Shown here piece after piece: positions 51,653 to 59,829 of a DNA stretch of 64,000 nt. Each line of letters begins with the position of its first letter. Positions within the stretch are counted from its first letter, which is position 1. The notes beneath the pieces were generated by a model. The model saw only the letters and a program-made list of their open reading frames with translations, was not told where the DNA came from and searched no databases. A program made the position numbers and the translations under genes. Source of the DNA: Methanothrix harundinacea (GTDB lineage Archaea; Halobacteriota; Methanosarcinia; Methanotrichales; Methanotrichaceae); the NCBI GenBank assembly GCA_002506535.1, contig DAXT01000005.1, positions 1 through 64,000 on the forward strand. Reading direction: 5' to 3'.

Positions 51653-52162
51653 ATGTCGGAAAATAGTGTGCCATATATTCGCATATCGAATAATACCAAT
51701 TATTCGTTATCTATAGTTTATTTTTATGCAGACCCATCGTTAGGACAGAAGTATTTCATAAAAAGTTTCAATATGGAATCAGATACAATAGATCCGGGAA
51801 GGCATATTGACATAAAGTACCCTTGTTCGATGACATGGCTCCGTTTTGAACAATTGCCTCTTGATACTATACAAATTCTAGAGATAACCAATTACATATC
51901 CTTTTGTGATGTTCTTATTTTCTTATATTTGGCCAATGGATGTAAATTTGCACCAATTTATCAGCCTCTTCTGAAACCCAATCAGACGTGCAAATATCCC
52001 ATTAGAGGAAGAGATTATCTCGTTTTAATTCCAATCGCAAGTCCATCTCCAATAAGCTCGCTTGATTCCCATACATCTCTATCACCTTCCGTCTCAGGAC
52101 CACATGTTCCGCGTTGGTCACGTCCCCAGCCTGGAACACATCTTCCACATGTTCCAAAATAA
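51653..52162 (+). CDS. Orphan hypothetical protein in AT-rich island
   Basis: A 169-residue protein beginning with a beta-rich domain (VPYIRISNNTNYSLSIVYFY; DPGRHIDIKYPCSMTWLRF) and ending, after about residue 135, in a Ser/Pro/His-rich tail. It has no signal peptide. The strand pattern (I-S-N-N-T-x-x-S-L-x-I) resembles small beta-sandwich modules, as does the 51094 protein, so the two may be related in fold and act together; this is inference. It follows the first gene after a poly-T run. No clear Shine-Dalgarno sequence was seen. Confidence 0.65.
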   Translation: MSENSVPYIRISNNTNYSLSIVYFYADPSLGQKYFIKSFNMESDTIDPGRHIDIKYPCSMTWLRFEQLPLDTIQILEITNYISFCDVLIFLYLANGCKFAPIYQPLLKPNQTCKYPIRGRDYLVLIPIASPSPISSLDSHTSLSPSVSGPHVPRWSRPQPGTHLPHVPK

Positions 52163-52173
52163 CTTGCTGGATA

Positions 52174-52204
52174 TGATCCACAACAAAATTTTGGTTGTGG
52201 ATCA
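52174..52204. terminator. Inverted repeat after the orphan genes
   Basis: tgatccacaac (52174-52184) and gttgtggatca (52194-52204) are exact reverse complements; the nine bases between them (aaaattttg) can extend the stem with a single bulge. It lies just after the second orphan gene and near the right border of the AT-rich island. Confidence 0.65.
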
Positions 52205-52307
52205 CAAATTGGTTGGCATGTTTTGTATGTCTTTTAGCTTATGAATTAAAAAAAACTGAGATATATAAGCCCCAAGAAAATTTGGATCGAGTTAGTAGCT
52301 GGTGAAT

Positions 52308-53114
52308 CTAGTTCTGCCGGATCCCCTCCTGCCAGCGCAGCAGCCTCTCCTGGACGACGAAGCGGAAGGTCCGATCGATGAAAAGGCCCAGGAGGCCCAG
52401 GACGATCATGTAGAGGAATACCATCTCCATCATGTGGAGGGAGTAGTATTCCCAGAGCCGGTACCCCAGGCCGCTTCGCGTCGACGCCCCGAACATCTCG
52501 GCGGCGACGATGCACATCCATGCGATCCCCATGGCGATCCTGATGCCGGCTGCTATCGACGGCAGCGCCGAGGGAAAGGCGACGTACCTTAGGAGGTCGC
52601 GGTTCCTGGTGGCCCCCAGGACCATCGCCGACTCGACATAGATCCGGGGAACGCTTCTAAAGCCTACGTAGGAGTTGATCAGTATCGGAAAGACCGCCCC
52701 TACGAAGACGATGAACCCCGCCGCCTGGGGGGTGAGGCCGAACCAGATGATGGCGAAGGGGATCCAGGCGAGGGGCGGGATCGGCCTTATCAGCTCCACT
52801 ATCGGGTCGAAGATCCTGTCGGCGATCCTCGACCATCCCATCGCCATCCCGACGGGGAGGGCTATGAGGAGCCCCGCCGTCATGCCTATGGCGAAGTGGA
52901 TGAGGCTCACCCGGAGATCGACCCAGAGGATCGTCTCCCACTGGATGAAGAGGGCGCTTATCACCGAGGTGAAGGCGGGAAGCTTCAGGGGGTTTGCGAT
53001 GATCATCGCCAAGATCTGCCATACAACTACCAGGCCGGCAACCGAAAGGACGGTTACGGCGTGCTCTCTCGCCCCTTCCCATCCCCGTTCGAAAGGATTC
53101 AAGCCCCTCTTCAC
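52308..53114 (-). CDS. ABC transporter permease (SsuC/TauC type)
   Basis: A 268-residue inner-membrane permease of the nitrate/sulfonate/taurine family with about six membrane helices. It carries the cytoplasmic EAA loop (ESAMVLGATRNRDLLRYVAF) that contacts the ATPase. The GTG at 53114 starts eight bases after the stop of the substrate-binding gene; the frame upstream of it only overlaps that gene. It should work with the 53123-54109 lipoprotein, but no ATPase gene follows: the next sequence is the AT-rich island. Confidence 0.9.
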   Translation of the reverse strand: MKRGLNPFERGWEGAREHAVTVLSVAGLVVVWQILAMIIANPLKLPAFTSVISALFIQWETILWVDLRVSLIHFAIGMTAGLLIALPVGMAMGWSRIADRIFDPIVELIRPIPPLAWIPFAIIWFGLTPQAAGFIVFVGAVFPILINSYVGFRSVPRIYVESAMVLGATRNRDLLRYVAFPSALPSIAAGIRIAMGIAWMCIVAAEMFGASTRSGLGYRLWEYYSLHMMEMVFLYMIVLGLLGLFIDRTFRFVVQERLLRWQEGIRQN

Positions 53115-53122
53115 CCCCCCGA

Positions 53123-54109
53123 TTATCCCGTCACCCTGTCGTAGAAGCTCGTATCGAAGAGGTCCTCTTCGGTCAGCTGTCTGTTGCCGGTGTAGCCCAG
53201 CTCGTAGTTGATCCGCGCATACTCCATCACCGAGGGGATCGTTATATGAGGATCGCTGATCCACGCCCCGTCCCAGTGCTCGATGGAGTGTCTCACCATC
53301 GCCAGGTCCTGACCGGTCTTGGCAGAGTAGATCTCGGCGGCTCTATCGGGGTTCTCGTTGATGTATTCCGTCGCCTTGATGTGGATCTTTATGATCTCCT
53401 CCGCCAGATCGGGCTGATCTCTCAAGAGCTTCCCGCTTATCACCAGGGAGCAGCATGCGTGGTTCGGCCACATATCCCCGGAGGCGACGACGGATCTGCC
53501 GTTTCCGGCGAGCTCGATGATGGAGGGGGCCGGGGTCGGAAGGAAGCAGCAGTCGATCCTCTTCGCGGAGATCGCCGTTACGGCGTCCCCGGGTCCCATC
53601 GACTTTATGTCGATCTCTTCGGGGCTTATGCCGTTATCCTGGAGCCACTTCTTCAGGACAGTATCCTGGATCGAGCCGGGGGGGAAGGTTCCGAGGGAGA
53701 GCCCCCTGAGGGAATCTGGCCCAGAATAGGAGACCTCGGGCCTCACCATCAGGTTTGAGCCGTTGCTATTGACCCCGGCCACGATCTTGGCGTCGAGCCC
53801 CTGGGCTATTGCGCTGATGGGGGGTGCCGCTCCGACGTAGGCTACGTCCAGATGTCCGCCGAGCATCGCCTGCATCTCAGGAGGTCCCGAGGGGAACTCG
53901 AAGGCCTCGACCTTCTCTATCCCGAAGGGCGAAAGGTCCGCGAGCCACCATCCCTCCTCCATCGCGACCATCGCAGCCACCTGGTGGGTGCTGGGCTGGT
54001 AGCCGATGCGAAGGGTGGTGATCTTCTCCTCATCGGTTCCGATGCAGCCAAGGGCGATCACCGCCGCCAGGGCGACGGCGAAGGCTGCTATAAGAAGATC
54101 TCTCCTCAA
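53123..54109 (-). CDS. ABC transporter substrate-binding lipoprotein (SsuA/TauA type)
   Basis: A 328-residue solute-binding protein. The N-terminus is a signal peptide ending in a lipobox-like LGCIG (Cys22), so it is probably lipid-anchored outside the membrane. The NMT1/SsuA fold is seen in TLRIGYQPSTHQVAAMVAM, GGHLDVAYVGAAPP and GTFPPGSIQDTVLKKWLQDN. Substrates of the family include sulfonates, nitrate, taurine and thiamine precursors; which one is not clear. The start is TTG 54109 with ggtggtga upstream. It is divergent from a regulator gene, which may control it. Confidence 0.9.
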   Translation of the reverse strand: MRRDLLIAAFAVALAAVIALGCIGTDEEKITTLRIGYQPSTHQVAAMVAMEEGWWLADLSPFGIEKVEAFEFPSGPPEMQAMLGGHLDVAYVGAAPPISAIAQGLDAKIVAGVNSNGSNLMVRPEVSYSGPDSLRGLSLGTFPPGSIQDTVLKKWLQDNGISPEEIDIKSMGPGDAVTAISAKRIDCCFLPTPAPSIIELAGNGRSVVASGDMWPNHACCSLVISGKLLRDQPDLAEEIIKIHIKATEYINENPDRAAEIYSAKTGQDLAMVRHSIEHWDGAWISDPHITIPSVMEYARINYELGYTGNRQLTEEDLFDTSFYDRVTG

Positions 54110-54215
54110 CTATCATCACCACCCGGAGAAATATGGGGTGAATATAAATCGTTTTCCGGCCAGCGGTTCATATAAACCCAAAAGTACTAATAATTCAAAG
54201 ATATTCTACAATAGG

Positions 54216-54731
54216 ATGACATATGCCGAGAGGTTGATGAGGGCGGCCTTCATCTCCGACGAGAAGCTCCGCGAATCGATGAAGGAGGTCCTCTCGGAGC
54301 TGGGGATGAGCGCCAGGGAGTTCAGCGGGATCTCGGCGATACCCCAATCGACCCTTTACAAGATCATGTCCGGCCACCGGGAGCCGAATATAACGACCCT
54401 CCGGCAGATCGTCAGGACGATAAAGGAGATCGAAGGCGCAGAGACGGGGTTCATAGCCGTCATCGCCGCAAGGCCGGTCCTCGACGCGATCAAGGAGAAG
54501 AGGATGAAGGTGGGTGAGAGGCTCCTGGTCCTGCGGGAGTACTCGGCTACCAACATCGAGGAGGCGATCGTCGCCGCCGTCCGGGCCGAGAGGGACGGGG
54601 CCGCCGCCCTCGTCTGCGCTCCCATCGTCAGCCCGACGGTGGAGAAGCTCCTCTCGATACCCGTCGCCACCATAATCCCGAGGGAGAGCCTAATCCGGGC
54701 GATCGAGGTTGCGGCGAGGAAGATCGAGTGA
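54216..54731 (+). CDS. HTH transcriptional regulator with ligand-like C-terminal domain
   Basis: A 171-residue protein. Residues about 20-65 are a Cro/XRE-type helix-turn-helix (MSAREFSGISAIPQSTLYKI; REPNITTLRQIV). Residues about 85-170 resemble a small alpha/beta sensor half (TNIEEAIVAAVRAERDGAAA; PVATIIPRESLIRAIEVA) like the N-terminal domain of PrpR. It lies divergent from the substrate-binding lipoprotein across a 106-base gap, so it may regulate the importer. ATG 54216 has only weak upstream purines; a TATA-like stretch (gaatataaat) lies near 54140. Confidence 0.85.
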   Translation: MTYAERLMRAAFISDEKLRESMKEVLSELGMSAREFSGISAIPQSTLYKIMSGHREPNITTLRQIVRTIKEIEGAETGFIAVIAARPVLDAIKEKRMKVGERLLVLREYSATNIEEAIVAAVRAERDGAAALVCAPIVSPTVEKLLSIPVATIIPRESLIRAIEVAARKIE

Positions 54732-54825
54732 GCTCGATATGGCGGCGTGGGCGTAAACATCTCGAAAGGCTTTTATCGGGAGGGAGGCGAGTACTCTCCA
54801 TAAAGGGCAATAGTGGGGTTTGTTT

Positions 54826-55275
54826 ATGAGAACGGTTATCATTCTGTCCATATTGGCGCTTCTGGCTGCCGGGACCGCCGCCTCCGGCGCAGAACCGGTT
54901 AGCGTCGGCGGAGATTTCGGAATGTCGTGGCTTAAGAACCTGCCGTACCAGCCCGCCGCCAGCGACGACGGCGACGGCCTCTGGAGCTGGGGGGGCGTCC
55001 CCAAGGGAAGGGAGGTCGTAAACGACACGTTGGAGCTCGCCGATGTCGAAGCCAACAATACCGGATTGTCCGGTCTCACATGGCTCGGACAGGAGTCCTT
55101 CGGGCCTCCTGCGCAGATAACGTATCCGAAGACTCCCACGGACTTCATGTATCCCTTCTACTCCGACGATCCGTGGATCCTGGCCCAGCACTACGGAAGA
55201 GTGGTGAGGACGAACCTGGACGATCTTCCAAATAGCATCCGCGATACGATAAGACCATATGAACAATATTTCTGA
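54826..55275 (+). CDS. Small exported hypothetical protein
   Basis: A 149-residue protein with a signal peptide (MRTVIILSILALLAAGTAAS) and a mature part rich in Trp, Pro, Asp and Gly (WSWGGVPKGREVVNDTLELA; YPFYSDDPWILAQHYGRVV). No cysteines. ATG 54826 is preferred to TTG 54820 because the signal peptide starts there. Family unknown. The next gene follows after 12 bases and may share its transcript. Confidence 0.75.
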   Translation: MRTVIILSILALLAAGTAASGAEPVSVGGDFGMSWLKNLPYQPAASDDGDGLWSWGGVPKGREVVNDTLELADVEANNTGLSGLTWLGQESFGPPAQITYPKTPTDFMYPFYSDDPWILAQHYGRVVRTNLDDLPNSIRDTIRPYEQYF

Positions 55276-55287
55276 ACAAGACGTCAA

Positions 55288-55884
55288 ATGACCATTGAGA
55301 GGATCGATCTCGAGGACCTCCTCCCGAGGCTGAAGGAGGTCCACCCCGACCTATCCCTAATCTCTGCGAGGGATGTGGTCGTCGCCGACTGGGTGAGGCT
55401 GAAGTGCAGGTACGGCTGCAAAGCCTACGGAAAGCACCTGGGGTGTCCCCCCTACTCCCCGACCCCTGATGAGACGAGAAAGGTCCTATCGGAGTACTCC
55501 GTCGGGGTCGTCGCCAGGTTCGAGGCGGTCCCGGACCGGGACGTTCCCCCTCAGCGACTCCACCACCACCTCTGGGGGTCGATAAACATCGTCCACGAGA
55601 CGGTATTCCAGCTGGAGAGGCGGGCCTTCCTCGCCGGCTGCTACAAGGCCTTCGGCTTCAACGCCCTCCCCTGCACCTTCTGCGCCACCTGCATCCCCGA
55701 GGAGAAGGAGAGGGTCGACCCTTTCGACGCCCGCAACTGCAGGCAGAAGGAGAAGGTGAGGCCGTCGATGGAGGCCTGCGGCATAGACGTCTTCAAGACC
55801 CTGGAGAGGGCGGGCTACGACCTATCGGTCCTCGACTCCTATTCGGAAGGGTTCGCCCTATTCGGGCTGGTTTTGTTAGATTGA
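55288..55884 (+). CDS. DUF2284 metal-binding protein
   Basis: A 198-residue cysteine-rich protein. The DUF2284 pattern is clear: CRYGCKAYGKHLGCPPYSPT (two CxxxC/GC sites), then ALPCTFCATCIPEEKE and RNCRQKEKVRPSMEACGIDV. The cysteines probably hold an iron-sulfur cluster or zinc; function unknown. It follows the exported protein gene at 54826 by 12 bases. Confidence 0.92.
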   Translation: MTIERIDLEDLLPRLKEVHPDLSLISARDVVVADWVRLKCRYGCKAYGKHLGCPPYSPTPDETRKVLSEYSVGVVARFEAVPDRDVPPQRLHHHLWGSINIVHETVFQLERRAFLAGCYKAFGFNALPCTFCATCIPEEKERVDPFDARNCRQKEKVRPSMEACGIDVFKTLERAGYDLSVLDSYSEGFALFGLVLLD

Positions 55885-55958
55885 GGCTATTAGAGCCTCC
55901 CAAAAGATCTGCCGCCTTTCCATAGATATGCCCTCTTTCTATCCTACTTGCTAACTCA

Positions 55959-56534
55959 TCATCTCTTAGATATGGCGGCAAGTAGGCGGGTGGGGTCGAT
56001 GAGACCGCGGGGCTCTCCGGCGCCAAACCAGTTTCCGCCCCGGTATAGATCCGAGGGCTCGGGGCGGGAGCTGTACATCTCCAGGTGGAGCATCGAGACA
56101 TTCCCCTCTTCCTGTAGCCTTCTGATGTAGGCAGGAGAATCGTCATCGATCTTCTCCGGATCGAGGACCGATCCCACCCTCCCGAGCCTCTGCCCGGATC
56201 TGACCCGTTCGCCTACTCTAACCTCCACCGTCTCCAGCTCCGCATACTTGACGAACCGGCCGCCGTCTTCTTCGACGATGACGTAGAAGGTCTCCTTCCA
56301 GTAGGGTACGACCTCTCCCTCGGTGAAGGTCCCCACCTCAAGAACAAGGCCGTCGTCGATGGAGACGACCTTCGAGCCGACGGGCGCGTAAAGGTCGACG
56401 CCACAGTGGCGCCGGTCGGACCGGTCCTCCATGAAGGATCCGGGTTTCCCCTTTTCAGGGACCGTCCTCCTGAGGTCGCCGGGGATGGGCCAGACACCCT
56501 TCATCTTCCCCGGGGCGGGGGGCCTCCCCTTCAA
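55959..56534 (-). CDS. M23-like (LytM fold) peptidase domain protein
   Basis: A 191-residue protein with the M23 motifs: HCGVDLYAPVGSKVVSIDDG (H-x3-D metal site) and MLHLEMYSS (H-x-E in place of the usual HxH). In bacteria M23 enzymes cut peptidoglycan; archaeal members lack that substrate and may cut other proteins or be inactive. No signal peptide is seen, so it appears cytoplasmic. The TTG start at 56534 overlaps the TGA of the upstream HAD gene, with gaggga six bases before it, pointing to coupled translation. Confidence 0.82.
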   Translation of the reverse strand: MKGRPPAPGKMKGVWPIPGDLRRTVPEKGKPGSFMEDRSDRRHCGVDLYAPVGSKVVSIDDGLVLEVGTFTEGEVVPYWKETFYVIVEEDGGRFVKYAELETVEVRVGERVRSGQRLGRVGSVLDPEKIDDDSPAYIRRLQEEGNVSMLHLEMYSSRPEPSDLYRGGNWFGAGEPRGLIDPTRLLAAISKR

Positions 56535-57298
56535 AGATGCTCCCTCAGCTCTGATATCGATTCGAGGATGAGGTCAGGGATGACGCTGGAGCGGTCGAGT
56601 AGGTCTTCCCTGTACTTTCCGGTCCTGACGAGGATCCCCATCATCCCCAGGTTCTTAGCGCCGCCGACGTCGGTGTTTATGTCGTCGCCGATCATCGCCG
56701 TCTCTTGCGCCGACGCGCCCATCCCGGCGAGGGCGATCTCGAAGAAATCGCTGGACGGCTTTCCCACCACCTCGGCGACGGCCCCGGTGGCGTACTCCAG
56801 GGCGGCGACGAAGGGGCCTGCCGAGAGGCATAGGCCGTCGGCCCCCATCCAGTACCTGTCCTTCTCCAGGGCTATGATCCTCGCCCCCTCCATCACCAGC
56901 CGAAAAGCCCTGTTAAGCCGGTCGTATGTGAAGCCGTCTTCGGCGTCCCCCACCACCACGTAATCCGCATCCTCCCCGGCTATGGATATTCCCGCCTCCT
57001 CGAACTCCCCCTGCAGGTCGGGGGTTGTGATGAGAAAGCACCTCTTATCCCCCTCCGACCCGATCCTCCCGGCAGCGGCGACCCCCGGGGTGAATATCCG
57101 ATCTATGGATATCTCAAACCCCATATCTCCCAGGAACTTGGCGAGGCTCCTCCTGGACTTCGAGGTGGTATTGGAGACGAACCGATATCGGTATCCCATC
57201 TCTTCCAGCATCGCCACCGTCTCTTTCGCCCCCTCTACCGGGGTCTTATCCACGTAGAGGACCCCGTCGAGGTCGATGAGAAAGGCCTTTGCTCCGAT
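56531..57298 (-). CDS. HAD-IIA family phosphatase with an apparent ATC start
   Basis: The protein fits the NagD/4-nitrophenylphosphatase group (HAD-IIA): the nucleophile motif FLIDLDGVLYVDKTP, FVSNTTSKSRRSL (motif II), GKPSSDFFEIAL (motif III region) and MIGDDINTDVGGA (motif IV). A start at GTG 57253 would remove the catalytic DLDG. Upstream in frame the only codon at the right place is ATC 57298 (protein start I-G-A-K-A-F-L-I-D), eight bases after a strong GGAGGTG. Either ATC is the start or the base was ATG. The family removes phosphate from small molecules. Confidence 0.85.
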   Translation of the reverse strand: MGAKAFLIDLDGVLYVDKTPVEGAKETVAMLEEMGYRYRFVSNTTSKSRRSLAKFLGDMGFEISIDRIFTPGVAAAGRIGSEGDKRCFLITTPDLQGEFEEAGISIAGEDADYVVVGDAEDGFTYDRLNRAFRLVMEGARIIALEKDRYWMGADGLCLSAGPFVAALEYATGAVAEVVGKPSSDFFEIALAGMGASAQETAMIGDDINTDVGGAKNLGMMGILVRTGKYREDLLDRSSVIPDLILESISELREHL

Positions 57299-57462
57299 CG
57301 TTCCAGCACCTCCTTTACAGACGGATCGGGAGGATCTATTACGTCTTAAATCTACCCGGCCGATCTCTCGATCGGCGCTAGATCATCGGCCTATCGACGA
57401 TCTAGCCGGTTTCAACGATCGTCTCCTGACGGAGGAGATGAGAACGATCCTGAGGGAGGGGA

Positions 57463-57573
57463 TGGAACGGGGACGAAGGTCACCTATGGAGGAATCACCT
57501 GTGGAGGAGCTATCTGGAATATGCCATCGTCTCCGGGGTGGAGAAGGGGTCCCCCATATTCGGGATGGTGTAG
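57463..57573 (+). pseudogene. Possible remnant of a DUF2207-like membrane protein
   Basis: A 37-codon stretch reads HLWRSYLEYAIVSGVEKGSP before stopping at TAG 57571. The W-x-x-Y-L-x-Y-A-x-x-x-G-V pattern resembles the C-terminal region of DUF2207 proteins. No start, membrane helix or longer frame is left, and the surrounding 57299-57705 has no other gene. The call is tentative. Confidence 0.25.
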
Positions 57574-57705
57574 TCGAAGCTGATGGGGATCTCGAAGGAC
57601 GGCTCCGGGGTTATCGACGATCATAGGACCCATCTGAAGGGAGCATCTGGGCTCTTGGACGACTGGAAGGATCCTATCGATCGAAGCGGAGAGAACTGAT
57701 CGGCC

Positions 57706-58266
57706 TCAGGTCATCGACATGAGCTCAAGACGGATCCTCTCGGAGTCTTCCGCTCCCGCCTCCGCCTCGGTCTTTGCGGACTGATCCTGATCATCCGGGA
57801 TGTACGCGAGGAAGAGCTTGCGCCTCTTGCCCTGGGTGAGCTTGACGTGAGATGGGTCCATATCGACGGCCCGCTTCATCACGCTTATCACCGTCGTCTT
57901 GTTCAGGCCGAGCATCTCCACAAGCTCGCTGGTGGTGTATCTTCCAGGCCTCTCCTTCAAGAGGTCGATGAGGTTGGCCGTATGTTTGTCCATGGCGTAT
58001 CCTTCGCTCGCCTTCGGTTCCCGGCCGGGGGACGATCTAGTATGTCTCGTCTTCATCTGGCTCTTGAGATCTGCAACCTCTTTTGAGAGGTGATCCACCT
58101 GGTCGATGAGCCGTCCCAGAAGATCGACGTTCTGTTGCTTCGTGCTCAGCATTCCGGAGATATTCTCAACGGCCATGATGAGGCCGATCATCGCCTGCCT
58201 CTCCTGCAGTTCCCCCTCGCTTTCAGCCACTTTCTTCTTGTAAACTTCTAAAAGTTCTTCAAACAT
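57706..58266 (-). CDS. Coiled-coil and winged-helix DNA-binding protein
   Basis: A 186-residue protein. Residues about 1-75 form an amphipathic coiled coil (EELLEVYKKKVAESEGELQE; LGRLIDQVDHLSKEVADLKS). Residues about 95-150 form a helix-turn-helix (LLKERPGRYTTSELVEMLGL; NKTTVISVMKRAVDM), followed by an acidic tail. It is probably a dimeric regulator; targets are unknown. ATG 58266 has gaggag nine bases upstream, better supported than the longer frame to 58332. It stands alone. Confidence 0.8.
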   Translation of the reverse strand: MFEELLEVYKKKVAESEGELQERQAMIGLIMAVENISGMLSTKQQNVDLLGRLIDQVDHLSKEVADLKSQMKTRHTRSSPGREPKASEGYAMDKHTANLIDLLKERPGRYTTSELVEMLGLNKTTVISVMKRAVDMDPSHVKLTQGKRRKLFLAYIPDDQDQSAKTEAEAGAEDSERIRLELMSMT

Positions 58267-58535
58267 TATTCCGCGCTCCTCATTTAAATATAAGCGCTCC
58301 ATCCGGCATCTCATCCCACCCTCTTGAGGCACCGAAAAGGCCGTTACGTCTTGTGATCTAGATCCCAGTATAAATAGTTTATCTTAAAAATTGGATCGTG
58401 AGCTTCTCCCCCGGGGCCATGAGCGGCAATCTTATCAATCTTTGAGATTATTGCCGGTCATCGACCTTCTGCCGGTTTGTCGCTGCCGATATCGTCAATG
58501 AAATCGGCGTGCGAAAGGTGGAGAACCGGAAAAGA

Positions 58536-59354
58536 TCATGACGCAGAAGAACCGCCGACCTTCTCCCTCAACAGGGCCGGAAGCTTTCCGATCTCGTCGA
58601 TCACCTCGTCGGCGGCATCGAGAAGCTCCCTACCCGGCCTTGTATCCTGCTGGACCGTCAGGACCCCCAGGTCAGCAGCCTCCAGGGCGTACCGATCGTT
58701 GAGGCCGTCCCCCACCATGACGACGGTCCTGTACTCGTCCTTGAGGCTCGTGACGATCTTCTCCTTTTGTCGCGGCTTTGACGCCGGATATATCCGCTCC
58801 TCCCTTATCCCCCTCCACCTGGTGAGGCATGAAAGGCTCCTTCTGCTGTCTCCGGAGGCGACATAGATATCAGCCCCCATCTCCTCCATCTCCTCCAGGA
58901 CCGCCGCGAGATCCGGAAAGGGCCTCCCTCCGGTGCTGATGGCATACGCCACCTCCCCCACCTCCACATCGACTATCAGCCCCGAAGTGCAGTAGAAACC
59001 CGGACAGCGGGAAAAGACCGCCGCCAGCGTCTCCTGGAGGGCCGCCATCTTCACCTCTGAGCTAGAGAGGATGGAACGGGCTTCATCCTCGAAGACCGGG
59101 GTGCTGGAGCAGCTTATCACGACGTTCTTCTCCCTCCCCCGGAAGAAATCTGCGAGGGTCGTCTCGCCAGGGGTCTTCATCACCTCCTCCGGATCGAGGT
59201 GGGGTATCAGGAGGGCTCTTCCTCCCTTCTCCATGATGAGCTCCGAGGTGACGATCCCCTCCAGCAGGACGTCTCTGGAGAGGTCTTTTGCGACCCGGTA
59301 CATCTCCAGCATCGTTCCGGCGACGTCGAATATCACCGCGAGATTCCCCGACAT
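58536..59354 (-). CDS. HAD family hydrolase, P-type-ATPase-like
   Basis: A 272-residue protein with VIFDVAGTMLEM, in which the second acidic residue of the usual DxDGT is Ala. A possible motif II lies in YVASGDSRRS, and motif IV (VMVGDGLNDRYALEAADLGV) matches the GDGxND of P-type ATPase phosphorylation domains. The missing second Asp suggests altered chemistry (the similar DxAGT is known from phosphonatase-type HADs). Substrate unknown. ATG 59354. The 269-base gap before it, at 58267-58535, holds no gene. Confidence 0.82.
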   Translation of the reverse strand: MSGNLAVIFDVAGTMLEMYRVAKDLSRDVLLEGIVTSELIMEKGGRALLIPHLDPEEVMKTPGETTLADFFRGREKNVVISCSSTPVFEDEARSILSSSEVKMAALQETLAAVFSRCPGFYCTSGLIVDVEVGEVAYAISTGGRPFPDLAAVLEEMEEMGADIYVASGDSRRSLSCLTRWRGIREERIYPASKPRQKEKIVTSLKDEYRTVVMVGDGLNDRYALEAADLGVLTVQQDTRPGRELLDAADEVIDEIGKLPALLREKVGGSSAS

Positions 59355-59459
59355 CGGATATGGGGTTGAATAGAGATGGAGATCAACCTATCGGTGGAAT
59401 AGATATGAATAGCTGCGGGGTATCAGATATGGCAGAACGAGATCTATGGAGAGTCCTTC

Positions 59460-59801
59460 ATGAAGAAGTATCGGGCCGTAATTCATCTCGCAGAGATCGA
59501 TAGGGCGAGCCTCGCCCTGAATAACGTGGCCAACCTCATCTCTGACCTGGGGGAGGACGAGACGGAGGTGGAGGTAGTCGCCAACTCCGAGGGGGTGAGG
59601 GCGCTCCTCGGAGCCGGACCCTTCGCCGGGAGGATCGGCGAGCTGGCGGAGAGGGGGACGAGGTTCGTCGTCTGCGCGAGAAGCCTCGCCGCCCTGGGGA
59701 TTAACAGGGAGGAGTTCGTCGACGGCGTCGAGGTCGTCCCCAGCGGGACCGGAGAGCTGGTGAAGAGACAGACCGAAGGCTGGGCTTACGTCAGACCTTA
59801 G
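59460..59801 (+). CDS. DsrE family protein
   Basis: A 113-residue protein with the DsrE/YchN fold pattern: KYRAVIHLAEIDRASLALNN, VEVVANSEGVRALL, RGTRFVVCARSLAALGI and a VPSGTGELVKRQTEG end. DsrE-like proteins often carry sulfur on the conserved Cys (here in VVCARS) or act in related relay systems. ATG 59460 has gagag about nine bases upstream. No sulfur-relay partner genes are adjacent. Confidence 0.88.
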   Translation: MKKYRAVIHLAEIDRASLALNNVANLISDLGEDETEVEVVANSEGVRALLGAGPFAGRIGELAERGTRFVVCARSLAALGINREEFVDGVEVVPSGTGELVKRQTEGWAYVRP

Positions 59802-59829
59802 ACGGCGACCGGCGATAGAAGGATACCGT

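Larger units (their letters stand above)
50860..52270. other. AT-rich island with two orphan genes
   Basis: Base composition falls abruptly to strongly AT-rich at about 50,860 and returns to GC-rich at about 52,300. The island contains two genes of unknown family with codon use unlike the chromosome, poly-T runs and an inverted repeat near its right end. No integrase, transposase or tRNA is next to it. It looks like recently acquired DNA. Confidence 0.75.
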
